Shown here: in pieces, positions 23,425-34,700 of the stretch
Layout of the letters: the number at the start of each line of letters is the position of its first letter
How positions within the stretch are numbered: the first letter of the stretch is position 1
NCBI GenBank assembly: GCA_030512335.1
Contig: JAULSU010000001.1
Span: forward strand, 4,402,001 to 4,466,000
Source: Immersiella caudata
Taxonomy: Eukaryota; Ascomycota; Sordariomycetes; Sordariales; Lasiosphaeriaceae
Reading direction: 5' to 3'
DNA length: 64,000 nt
Program-made: the position numbers and the translations under genes
Notes under the pieces: generated by a model
Told to the model about the DNA's origin: nothing
The model's input: only the letters and a program-made list of their open reading frames with translations
The model's database searches: none

Positions 23425-24238
23425 TGGTAGCTGTCCATCATGTCGCACTATACTAGAGCTTTAGCAAGGGGCCATCCGAGGTATGGGGATTCCCTGATGT
23501 AATACTAGCCAAGGCAGCAAATGTCTCTCCTACCCAGGGGGTATTTCATCAATAACGGCCTCTCCATCGAGGATGCGGGCCTATCTGCTTGGTCCAGTAT
23601 AGTGCCTTCTGCCGCGCAGGAACCCGTGCCCAGTGGAGAGGGCAATGACGAAAGTCAGGACCGTGGGCTCGTAGTTCATCTAAATAGAAATAAAAGATTC
23701 CCATGCGTGAGAAAGATGTCCCATGGCGATATGGAGAGAAAAATGGGACGAAGGAGAAAAGGTCACGTTCTCCGACGTTCACAGGCCGAGTAGGGAGCTA
23801 GCAGCTGAAACATGACTGAAAGTAAGCAATTCCAGGCAACGGCTATACATTGATAGAGATTTCCGAGATGCCATGGCCGTCGCTCGAATCTGCCGTACGC
23901 GAGCTTGCAAGCGATTAGGGGATACAATAAGCCAAGTTAAGGGCGGTGGCGCAGACCTGCGGTTACAATCGGGCTGCTCAGGCCGAAGATGAAGAATCCT
24001 CACATGCTCAACTCGGAGTTCTATGCCCCATTGTGTTTTGTAAACCCAGGGTCTAGTGTTTGTTTTGTTGCTTGGGTGGCGTTGTCAAAAATGGTAAAAA
24101 CAACATGGGTTGAAAAAGGGGAAACAGTTGCACGTGTTAGGTCCAGTTAACAACGGTAGGTAGTCTGCCAACTGAGAGTCAATGAAACCGAACTTTGAAT
24201 CTTGAACATCAAGTCTGCTCAACTTATCCAGATAAGAC
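23425..24238. other. Intergenic, no gene seen
   Basis: Between the broken gene (+) and the 3' end of the minus-strand oxidoreductase gene. No coding-like frame. Confidence 0.55.
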
Positions 24239-25298
24239 TCAATAAAACAACATGCACCTGACCTCAACACTCTCCCGGCACTCAGCCTCCGTCTCGTCGG
24301 GATCCTCCACGGCACAGTGTGGCACCCTCCTCGCAACAGCCGTCTCATCGCTGTCAAAGCACTTGATAAGCACCACCTCATCCGGCCGCATGCCGTACTT
24401 GAAATACCACCTGTGCTTTGGATTCGCCTTGACGGTCCACGACTCCATGCGTCTTCCGCTGCAGGCATAAATGATGGACGCCGCCACCAAATCCTCGTCG
24501 TCAACCGAAGTCGCGTCGGCCACAGCAAGGGGATCTTTGCGGATCGGCTTGATGGGACGCCAAACCTACGAAAACAAGGCATGTTAATCCCGGTCAATGT
24601 GCACTTTGCAGAGAGTGATGCAAAAAAAAAAAAAGATGCAAAACGCACATTGACAATCTGCCACCTCCTCCCCTTTTGCACCTCCTCGGCTTCCTTTTGC
24701 GACAACACCTCACGCAGCCGTATCAGCGCCCCCTCATACGACTGGTCCACGTGTGCGTTGCGCAGCGGGCCCCGCGACGCGCTGTTGTTCTCGCCTAGCT
24801 TGTGCCAATAAGCCGGCCCGCGACGGACCTTGTGGTCGAAGGCGACGACTTGAGAGGCTCCGGTACTGCAGGATGCAAAATATGATTCAGCCACACATCA
24901 CCCATATCGGGAAGCGGGCGGTACGAGCTTGAGTTTGACATACAAGCTCTTTAGCAGTTCCTCGCATTCAGGGTAGTACTCGGCTCGGAGGGCTACCTCG
25001 TCATGAAATCCCTTCTCTTTGCTTACGTGCTTGTGGAAGGCGAAGCCGTGGCTTTCAAGCGTGAATTCTCCCTTGCCCGTAACATCTGTGACCGTCACTT
25101 TGGTCGAGATCATCGGACGCTCGTTGGTGACTTGCGTGCTGGTTTGATCGGCCAGTCAGCCTGCGCTTCCAATGGGTTTGTAGGACAAGAAGAAACCCTT
25201 TCTTACCTCCCCACATAGATCGGGGTAGGCGGCTCCCCGTCTCCGCGGTCGAGAAAGTAACTCACCGCCGTGACAAGGTCGTGTCGTTGTGTACACAT
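24239..25298 (-). CDS. AsaB/CmcJ-like (GA4 desaturase-type) oxidoreductase
   Basis: Four minus-strand exons: 25298-25207, 25138-24944, 24865-24649 and 24565-24239 (introns 68, 78 and 83 nt); 276 residues; all junctions keep frame. Family layout is complete: VSYFLDRGDGEPPTPIYVG at the start; GEFTLESHGFAFHKHVSKEK; ASQVVAFDHKVRRG; RNAHVDQSYEGA; VWRPIKPIRKDPLAVADA; WYFKYGMRPDEVVLIKCFDS; and PHCAVEDPDE followed by RESVEVRCMLF. These are the blocks shared by fungal AsaB (aspergillic acid pathway), CmcJ-type and GA4-desaturase-type proteins, believed to be 2-oxoglutarate/iron oxygenases. No peptide or polyketide synthase is nearby, so a pathway cannot be named. The first ATG is the weakest part of the model. 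Confidence 0.85.
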
Positions 25299-28200
25299 GG
25301 TCGTGGCGTGTTCCGGTCAAGCGGCAAGTTCTCCGTCTCCACTCGGCAGCCAAAGATCCGGGTCCCCCTCACTTCTCCAAAGCGGCCTAGCATCGTCTTT
25401 GGTTCAGCCGCAGCGGGCTCATGCTTATGCCCCTTATTACCCGACCGGAACTGATGGTACGCTGACGTAGCGTCGGACGTTGATTGGCCGACTTCATTGC
25501 GGGAGCAACTCTGACGACTCTTGAAATCGAAAGTTGCAAAGTGTCGTTGAAGGCGCGGGCTCAAGAAACCCACGCACCTCCACTGAAACGACCAGGCATG
25601 AAGCCGCCTGCGAAACTCGCAACCCAGAGGCTTCATGGCGATTGTAAAAGCAGGTTTCTAGTCACAACCCACGGTCCATCCAGATGTCAGCAAAGCTTGC
25701 GACAATACCTGCCCATCCCACTTGTTGACTTATTTCAGTCACGGAACTTAGCGCTCTGTCGATCGGACTACTCCAACCCCGCGCCATGGAACTTCCCGTA
25801 AAACCAACATGCGTGGAAGCCGGCGTAGAAAAAAAAAAAAAAAAAAGGCCGCATGCGCGCATTTGCTGCACCACCTGGACCCTACCCACTCTAGTGCTGA
25901 GACATGCGTCTGCCCGCTCCTCGCTCTGAAAAACACTCTTCAATCGGGCTGCATGGAGGTCGACTGACTCGAGTCAGCGAGGTAGATCTGTGGCAGAACC
26001 ACAAGGAAGGGTCAGGTATATTAGACACCAGTCTCCAGATGCCTGCGAATATGATGCAGATGGAGGAGCAGTTGCCACTGAATGCTCTTGCTTTGTTGCA
26101 AATTCCGGCCCTTTTCCCAAACAAGACCCCAAATTCAAGGAATCAGAACTGGACGAGCAAGGGCTCAACGCCTGTGTAACTCGCGCTTCTCAGACCGCCT
26201 CTTGAAAGAAGCTAAAGTGCTGAAGAATGGCATCCCTCGGATAACTGACAGCCCAGAATGTAGTGTAACGCCTTAGTCGACTCGGAATGCACCTGAACTG
26301 AGCGCGATTTGTCGGCTCATTGGTGCGCCGACCCGGCCTGTGCAACAATAAGCCCTACGATTCTGGCAGGCGCCTCGATACAACCACCACTGAGAGAGAA
26401 GGTGGCTTTCGCTTCCGGCCCCGATTGGGAAGTTGTGGTGGCCTCAACAAGGGGCCGCGGCTTGGAGTTCGCTTCTGTCACTCATTCAGCCCAGACAAAG
26501 GTACCCACCCACCAGACCGAGGAATCAGAGGACGCCCACACCCAGAGAACCAATGGCGCTGCTCGAGATACTGCAGGCAGGTCGGCGCAGAGACGCCCAC
26601 TGGACGGGGCCTGTCTCTCCGAGGCCCGGTGTGCCTTCCATTGCATAGCGCGACCGGGAGGTGGGTTAGACATCAGATCTCTGACCTCCATGCCTCTTCG
26701 CCGTATCGGATGGTGACGACGTATGCAAGGCGCGCTGCGGTGTGACAGCCATTTCCTACCCGTTCTCACCGAGCGTGTTTTCAGGTCTGCTCAGGACGAC
26801 CAGCAGTGTGGAACTTTGCGCACCATGTTTGTTGACAAGAGACGCGAAGAGAACCCAAGACCATAGCCGTCACCCGCATTTGCAAGCATGGTCGCTTTTG
26901 TCGCAGACATGAGAGAGCCTTGGCATCGAGGGATGAACCTTGTGCATCCCTTCTGTCGGGTCGCGGTGCTTTTGCTGGAACTTGTGGCGGCCTGATCGTC
27001 GGGCCCTGCTCGCAACCAAAGCCTCTCACAGTGTGCCGAGGCCAAAGAGTTGGCGGTCTTGCTTGGGCCAACCCCACGGCAGCACATGAGAGATGCTTGT
27101 AACCGAGGTTGAAGGCCACATCTCCCTTTCTGACCGATGGGCTCGGAGGAGGAAGAGACATGACCGGGTTTATCTGCGGCGTCCTGCACGCAGGAAAGCC
27201 GGCGTCGAACGCTGGACCCATTGACTTTTTATGGTGCTGCCCGCCCATGGGTACGATTCCCGCTGGCTGCCGCCCAGCAGTCCTCATATTGCGGTTCCTT
27301 CCCGTTTTGGATTCGGGCGTTTCAATAAATTTGGAGAGAGATGGCGCACAACCCCCCGTCGCCAGCCGCAGAACGAATGGTTCCCCCACTGACAGTCTGA
27401 CACGAAGCTGTCACTTGATAAGATTGCAAAATGTCGTCCCTCCGATTCCATGATCTGAGAGCCAAACTGTTGCGCAAGCATAGCCAATGGTGTCGGGGCC
27501 TGGCGCTGTTCGCGTCGACGTGATGATCTATCACATCTGGCAGATGCCAAAAGGCGGGGCCATGCAAAAATATCATCTTTTGGTTCCTTTCAATTCGTCC
27601 ATCAGAAAACGAAAATATCGTGCCTGCATTGGGCCTTGGCTCGCGCTGATCAATGAAGTGCGGAGTTGCTCGGCATCTGTCCCACAGAGCCTGATGACCG
27701 ATAGCTCAACTCGCTATGCCGGCCCGATGAGGTGCCTTCCACCGGGGACCGCCACCGTCTCGATCGACCGCACCGTCTGCACACAAGGATGCCCAATGAG
27801 GTGTTGAGCGCAGCCACTGAGCCCCTAATCACGCAGATAATAGCGGCGCTTGGCTCTAGCCCCCAACCCCCAGCCTCCTGGCTCAGGTCCCCGGGCTGTT
27901 CGCGGCTGTTCGCGCAGCAGAACGGGCCCCCTGCGAAAATGTATTGTCGCGGCGAGATGACGCATGCCCCTCCCAAGGTCGCGGGGTGGAAATTTGCCTT
28001 TGCTCTTTGGGCCCCAGGGGTTGTTAATTGGTGGAAACGGTCTCCGAGGCTCGCTACTGGCCACCACTCATTCCCCCCGAGAGCACGCCAACGGTGGGTT
28101 GGCCTCCAGCTACGTGCGGCAACTCGTCTCACCGCATCGCAGTCCCTGGGAGCTCAAACAGCTGACTGGGATGCCGTGCAACTGCACCGTATTGGGCAGT

Positions 28201-29154
28201 ATGGACCCTGGCCCGCCGCGTGGTTGGTCAATGGTGCCCCCGGCAAGGGTCGGCAGCTCGAGAAAGGACGGGCAGCCAAGCGTTCGGTTTGGATTGCTCA
28301 GGCTCGGTGCCCCCTCGGATGTACTGTAACGGAGCTGGTCAGGTGCCGAAGCTTCGGGCTCAAGGGGTCTCAGATTGCTGTGTCCTAGTTTCCGCGGCCC
28401 CGCCGGTTGAACCTCGTCAGATTGGGAGCCTCCCAACGACGTACTGGAACTCGACTGGGAGCTGCGCGGGCTCGACGAGTCCTGGAATGTGAGAGGGCAG
28501 AAGCAATGTTTCGGAGGGGTGGGCGACCCGGCCGATCCGGTCCTGAGTTGCGAGCTGCAGACAAGACATGTTTGTGCATGTCGGCCGGCGTCTGGACCGT
28601 TCGAATAACGCCTTCCTGAGGGGTCTCCTGACATGTGCATGAGAGCCAACTCAGTCTGATCTCCAGCCCTGTGCATCGCTCTCCAAAAGGAAACCTCGCC
28701 CTCCCTCCTTTCCGAGCTTCCTTTCAATGAGACAGGACGTCGCCATTGGTGCCAGTGACCGAGTGGCACCCTATGACGCATGCCCGATGCTGGCGTTCGC
28801 TTGCCCAGGGCAGGCAGCCCCAAGCACTTCCTGCAGCTGCCCGTCTCCGCTAGATGCCTCCCATTCCAAAAATGGAGTTGGGGACGCAGGAAGGCTTGCG
28901 AGGATGGTGACCAATGCCAAGTCTTCAGCAGTGTATGGCCCAAGAAGAGACCGTGACGCTCAAAATCGACTCCATGACAGTGCCCCTCAGGAGGGACACC
29001 AAGAGAAGATACCGGACCAGCAGCGCGAGCGATACCATCCCAGCATCAGAGCGAGATGGGGGACGAAGCAATGGACCGGGTGCTGGAGTACCACTTCGAC
29101 CAGCGTCCAGCTAAGGCAAGTGCTCGCTCTTCCCGAGGAGCAGTTGGCTGACAG
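25299..29154. other. 3.9-kb gene-poor stretch
   Basis: Several GC-rich open frames exist (26309-26716, 27732-28388, 28110-28943 on -) but they overlap one another, are rich in Trp/Arg/Cys and show no motif, so they look like chance frames. An A17 run lies at about 25829-25846. The region immediately left of 29155 is probably the 5' region of the bHLH gene. Confidence 0.4.
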
Positions 29155-30258
29155 ATGCAGACACTTGCTGCGAGTTTCCTGGGTTACCCGTCGACAATGA
29201 CGTTCGACCACACCGTGTTTCCAACGCCACTCGACTTGGCATTGCAAGGTCCGGCGTTGTGTTTTGACAGTTCTCCGTCGAGCTATGTCGAATCGACAGA
29301 GGGTTTCGTTTTTTCTGGTCACTCGTCCGCTCTCCACAGCCCAACTGCCATCGATCCTGTGTGTGCAGCAGCGACTTTGGCCGGATACGATGCCTGCACT
29401 TCACCGATCGAGTCGTCCTGTTCCCGCAGCACAGCAACGACGCCGTCTGATGACATCCTTGCTGGATACTTTGCCATCCCTGCCGTAGTTGGCTATAGTG
29501 CAGCGAACGTCTCCCCCATTGCGGTTGGGGGAACGGACTGGGCCGGCTGCTCCGTCCACTTCGAATACACGCACTCCGGCCCTCCGAGTGCAGATTTCCC
29601 AACCGTCCCAAGCGCCTCGCCGCTCGCGCATCCTCACGCCAACCATGGATACCAAGTCGCGATGGGCGAGCCGTTCCCGCCGAAAGGTGATCCCCGTCCG
29701 GAAGGAGACAGCTGGGGGGGTGAGCCCGTCGGGCCGACCGACATGGATACGGGTGCTAAGGGAGTCGCCGATGTCAAGGTAACAACGAACACCCGGTCGA
29801 CAGTCACCTCCCGAGCAAATAAGCCGAGAGGACGGAAGAGTTCGGCCAGGAAGGAAGCTCTGGAAGACGGGTCATTGCCAAAGCCAGCGCTTCGGACGGC
29901 GGCTCGGAAGCACAAACAATCAGGATCGACATCGAAACCGGGCGAATCGGCACAGGCTCATCGGGCTCGAGCCTCGCACAATCAGGTGGAGAAGGAGTAT
30001 CGGAACCGGTTGCATGGGTACTTTGAGCGGCTGCTCAAAGTCTTGCCGGATGAGGGCGAGTCGAATAAAGAGGCGCAAGCAGGACGGTCGCCTTCGGGGT
30101 CTGCAAGCGGTGGAAGCAGCCAGCACAAGAGGTTGAGTAAAGCCGAGGTGTTGCAGAAAGCTCGTCAGCATATAGTCTTCCTGGAACAAGATGCCGAGAG
30201 AAGGAGACGGGAGATTCGGGCGCTGAAGCGGATAAGTATTTGCGATCAGGATCAATGA
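29155..30258 (+). CDS. bHLH transcription factor
   Basis: Nuclear basic helix-loop-helix DNA-binding protein. Single exon as drawn, 367 residues. The domain is at about residues 273-350 near the C-terminus. The basic region SHNQVEKEYRNR has the His-x3-Glu-x3-Arg set that reads CANNTG E-boxes of the CACGTG class. Helix 1 is LHGYFERLLKVLP, then a long Ser/Gly loop, then helix 2 RLSKAEVLQKARQHIVFLEQ. The N-terminal ~200 residues are Ser/Thr/Pro-rich and probably form an activation region; a Lys/Arg-rich stretch (KPRGRKSSARKEA) lies before the domain. The ATG at 29155 follows CAG, so an upstream exon is possible; MTFDHTVF at 29197 is an alternative start. The general type (SREBP-like versus other fungal bHLH) is not resolved. 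Confidence 0.88.
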   Translation: MQTLAASFLGYPSTMTFDHTVFPTPLDLALQGPALCFDSSPSSYVESTEGFVFSGHSSALHSPTAIDPVCAAATLAGYDACTSPIESSCSRSTATTPSDDILAGYFAIPAVVGYSAANVSPIAVGGTDWAGCSVHFEYTHSGPPSADFPTVPSASPLAHPHANHGYQVAMGEPFPPKGDPRPEGDSWGGEPVGPTDMDTGAKGVADVKVTTNTRSTVTSRANKPRGRKSSARKEALEDGSLPKPALRTAARKHKQSGSTSKPGESAQAHRARASHNQVEKEYRNRLHGYFERLLKVLPDEGESNKEAQAGRSPSGSASGGSSQHKRLSKAEVLQKARQHIVFLEQDAERRRREIRALKRISICDQDQ

Positions 30259-31046
30259 CGTTTGTTGTTTTTGGGTGTGACCGAGAAGCGTGTTTGGCTG
30301 GGGGGAGAGCAGGGCACTACCTAATCGAGCAGGTTCCACCGGAAATTCAAGCAAACCGGAGTGAAGTGGATGGTCAGGTGTGACAAGCTGATGGAAGTTT
30401 CCGGGTCCAAGTTGTTCGCTCCTGCGCTCTTTAAGTACCTAACTACCTTACCCTGGACGGTTACCTTGGACAATAGGCGCCCGGAGCGCTTCTTCCAGCT
30501 CCAAAGACAGGAATCATGATATTAGAGGCCTGTAATTGCAAGATTCTAATTTCTTTGAAATCAAGGATGCGGACCCTAATTTCTAAGATGGCCCTAACGA
30601 ATTGAGCCTTAGCTGCATGCGCACAGCTGACGAATCCTAGTCCGCTGACCGGGGAAGCCACTCCTCTTTCGCCGCATTCTGAAGCAAACTTGAGGCTGAG
30701 GCATATACAAACACCATACCACTGCTCATGGGTGCGAACAAACACACGTATACAAGATCCATGGATGTAGGGACCTGACAGGGCACAGCGAACCTGACGA
30801 GGTACTGTGTATTTGCTCCTGTGTGGCTGGAATCTGTGAAGACCTGATCGCTCCTTCCTTTATCACAGAACCTAACGCCACATCAGCCAAAATCAATTCT
30901 CACTGCAATCAAAAATCCATCAAGAACCCTTTTCGAAACTCCTTGTTGACCTCCAACCCACGATGTCTGACCCGAGGTATATGACCAAACTCCTTGCACG
31001 CAAAACGCGAAAGAAAACCCAGAAAGAAATGCACAACCGCCTTGTC
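30259..31046. other. Intergenic between bHLH gene and orphan gene (3' ends)
   Basis: Convergent region; no motif-bearing frame seen. Confidence 0.5.
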
Positions 31047-31742
31047 TCAATCACAACACCTGCATCTCCCGGGCTCTGAGCGTCGATGTGAGAAGACCTT
31101 GTGGACTACGACCCCAATATCCCAGCCCTGTTGGTCTCCGTCCCGCATCGCCACAAGGCTGGCCCAGCAGCAAAGTTTTCCCTCCTCCGACATCTGGGAT
31201 GCTTCTTGTTCGCCTAGGCCAGAGAACTCGGCCAGAAGGCAGCGAGAAAACACCCACTCCTCCTCGTCGTCGAAATGCCGCGGTATTGCTTCCGCCACCC
31301 CGCCGGGCAGAGCAACTTGCGAAAGTAAGCTCCGAAATACAGCTCCAGGCAGAGCGACTCGCTCGATCATGCCGGCGGCGCCAGCGCCACGGGGAGAAAG
31401 ATCCGGGAAAGACATGACCTCAAGCCGGCAGTGGGGAATGTGGACCAACGGCGTTGACTTTTGGTCAGAATCAATCTCTGTGGACCACATTGCAATGAGA
31501 TTCTCTGAGAACGGCATCCCGTGGGTCTCGGCAGCAGCACGCGGGAAAGGGTGCCACGTCATGAGTTGAGTGGACGTTGGGATGCTGTTGGGTGGCGCTT
31601 CGGCGGATAACTCTTGGATGGTGGCGATGATGAATCCATTTCCACTCGGGCGAACGTCCAAGGGGTCGACCATCGAGGGCTGGGAGCGATAAGTGGGCTG
31701 GAAAACTGTGGCGCGCAGCGGACCTGGCAGTCCGAGAGCCAT
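31047..31742 (-). CDS. Hypothetical protein, no recognised domain
   Basis: Open frame of 231 codons whose wobble positions are strongly C/G (GTC, CTC, ATC, GAG, AAG), like the confirmed genes in the window and unlike the frames around it. The ATG at 31742 has a good context (AACATGGCT); the frame stays open to 31853. The protein has no signal peptide, no membrane helix and no motif I know. It has Ser/Pro-rich N-terminal text (FQPTYRSQPSMVDPLD), an acidic patch (HFDDEEEWVF) and a cysteine-containing end (RCRCCD). It may be one exon of a larger gene. Function unknown. Confidence 0.4.
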   Translation of the reverse strand: MALGLPGPLRATVFQPTYRSQPSMVDPLDVRPSGNGFIIATIQELSAEAPPNSIPTSTQLMTWHPFPRAAAETHGMPFSENLIAMWSTEIDSDQKSTPLVHIPHCRLEVMSFPDLSPRGAGAAGMIERVALPGAVFRSLLSQVALPGGVAEAIPRHFDDEEEWVFSRCLLAEFSGLGEQEASQMSEEGKLCCWASLVAMRDGDQQGWDIGVVVHKVFSHRRSEPGRCRCCD

Positions 31743-34700
31743 GTTTGCAGCGCGAAATGTGTTGCGTGTCGAGGAAAAGGCCGGGGGATGGCAAGAAGAA
31801 TAAGACGACCAAGGCTGGCCGATGGAAATCGGGGACCAACAAGTGAACGGCATCTAATACCCACCATATACTCGGGCGGAATGCGGGTCCTTTCCGTTCT
31901 GGTGTCCATCCTTTGAGCGACCCCCCCCCCACCTCCAGGTCTCGAGGCCAGAAAGTCCGACATCCTGGGAGCCATCTCAGCAGTAAATGGCCTAATTATT
32001 CCTGGATGCAAGGGATCGTGCAGCTGTTAGAATCAGTGTCACCACGGACACGACCACGGGGTCCCACTCTTCGTTAACGCCAGCATCGCAGGGGCTCGGA
32101 GATAAGTGCCGAACTTTGGTCAAGCGCCACGGAGCCCAGCGGGATAGGAAAGCATTTGATTTGTCAGGATGCGGTGGACGGCTCGAGCCTGCCCCAGGTA
32201 AAGATCGTCTCCCCGAGCTGGCCCCGGGCACAGTGCTGTCGCCTGCCACACGTGCGCGCTTGACGAGCCGAATTAACTCGGAACGCGTCGCCCCTGACAC
32301 ACCAGGGATGCGCGGGCTCGGGTGGGGCATCCTTTGCTGGCTTTAGCGCAGTGTAGCTGGCTGTCGCGCGCTGATCTTTGCGCTCAGGGCCGTGCCCCGC
32401 CGCTGTTTGGGACAAGGGCGCCATGCGAGCACCTTTTCCACCGATGGATTTCGGAATGAGAGCAAAGGTTGCCAGCATCAGAGCTCATCGGCAGCTGGTG
32501 GACTCTGGCCAGGTTCGCCCATTCTTTAGACAGCTTTCACGGCCGACAGCGCCGCATGATCCTCCCAGCATTCTCGTGCCACCAGCCCCAGGAGACGGTA
32601 CCCGACCGCCGGCCGCGCGTTGGATTTTGCTGCGAGAATACCACACGTGAAAACATAAGAACCCTTGAGCGGTGACGCCCGAAGCGGCGGAGCAACATTA
32701 ACCTATGAGGTCCTCGGATTCCATGACGGGGAGCTCTAACAACCCTTGAGGTCTCGTAAGCCATCATGCCTTACCGACGGGCGGAAACAGGCCGTAGTAA
32801 AAAAAAAACCGGCAGGCAAGACAGACGAGGAAATAACCAGTGGCCCGGTTCAGCAAGAAACCAACTTCAGTCCTGGCAATGGACGGGTCAAAGGAGACGA
32901 TGGATCATCTGCATGTTCTCTGGTGTTGCAGAGTCCGAGACCGAAGTGGGGTGAGGCACGGGCAGCAGCAAATGGGGGTGTGATTGGCCCTCACCAAGCA
33001 AGAATTTCGGTGACAAGTGGGTTCGGGACTTGCTTGTGGGGGTTCAGGGGTGTCTTATCCCCCCGTCCCGGTGTATTTTGCCCATTATCGACGGGACTTT
33101 GGCGGAACGTTATCAATCATCCCAAGACCAGCTTCTCGGCAGACGAGGCATTGCATGGTGGCGCCTCCATGGGCCAAGAGGATGGCCGCTTTAACATACA
33201 CTAGTCCTTCCTCTACTACTCGCGCTAAGAAGCTCCCACCAGAAAAACACAGCCTCGACACGGCGATGGTTGGTTCTTTTGCTTCGGCATGCCGTCAGCC
33301 TGCAAGGGTCGAGCTTCACCCATTACCCCAGTTCGGAGCTAGCATCAGCTAGCCCTTCCCTGCGAATGTTCGCGGCAGAGTAGCAGTCACGCCAGGGCAG
33401 TGCAGGACGAGTGGGAACGGCGGTCTAACTAGCGTCTACGGCACCCGGTGCACCCGGCGGTCCCCTGCGCAGCAAGGAGAGAGCGACACTGTCTTGGACA
33501 ACTGATCGCGAAACAAGCAGTGACATGGGTGAGCCGCCTGCTGACTCGCCGTCAATTCTGAGCACAACCGCGCAGAGGGTGCTGCGGATGGCTGAGAAAT
33601 GGAAGATCATTGCAATGATACAATGCCTACCTTGCCTTATTTGTCTCGGAGATTACGCTGAGCCCACAGTCCTCCTCGGGCAATACGAAGCAGCGCATCA
33701 GGGCATCCCCCTTACCAACCTTTTTTGGCCGTTTGTCGGCACTCTTGCTCCGCTATCAGCTCCCAATTTTAGATCTTAGCACCAAAGCGCAGGAGAACGC
33801 ACGCAATCAAGGACATATACACGGCGTCCTTGCACGGGGCACTAGCACGGGGACTGGCACAGTAGGCACTCCACCTCCGGAAGCTGAGGCAACGCCTCCA
33901 GACCAGGATCAGATAACTGACATGTCGTCGCCAGCATTTATGCGCAGGAGGGACGCATAGGGGAATTAGTAACGTGACCTGTGTGGTTGCGTTGACCCAA
34001 GGCACACCTCAGACACGCAGACACGCAGAAACGCAGCAGTAGGAAGATCTCTGAGCTGTCAAAATCAGAGGTTGGCTCTGCCTAGACAACTCCAGGAGGT
34101 CAGGCTGGATTGGCCGCAGATTAGCAAGCAGTACCAAAACACGCATACTGATCACCGCTTCGCTAGGAGATGGATGATGACATGGCAAAAGAGGGGTCAC
34201 TAGTTCAAGCAGGCTGAACAGCTACATCTTCCTCAAAACGGCTCAAGGACGGCAATTCTCGACAAAACATGACCAGCACTGAGATCGTGTTCCGAGTTCA
34301 GCACCTGCCATGACTTGGTATTGATACCGGTAGCTCATCGCCGTGCCCCAAAGTGCCACAATGTCAGGGAAACACCGGTACGATCATTGAACGTCTTTGT
34401 TGTAGTCCTCGTTGGTACACAGCAGGTTCGCTCAGGTGACAATCAACTTAGAATTGTCAGTCGGCGAGACTGGTCCCAGCAGGCAACAAGTCGACGTCCA
34501 GGATGGCGTCAACACTCGATTGATTGCCCCCAAAGTCACTTTAGTCACCGAGGACAAATCGGAGATGTCCTGCCGGCTAGGCGTCTTCCGGTGGAGCTAA
34601 TTCTCCAGTGGCGACATTTATTTGTCGAATCCCTAGCGCGGCTTGGTTTTGATATGCCGCACGGTACCTCAGAGTTGACGACTATTGTGAAGAGATGGTG

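Noticed and set aside
27732..28943. Overlapping long frames on both strands (218 and 277 codons)
   Set aside because: High GC makes stops rare; the predicted proteins are rich in Trp, Arg, Cys and have no domain.
34315..34420. Asp-Thr-Gly-Ser-Ser motif suggesting an aspartic protease fragment
   Set aside because: Only about 30 codons are open, the second active-site motif and the usual surrounding residues are missing, and the next frame is unrelated. Could be a relic, but the evidence is too thin.
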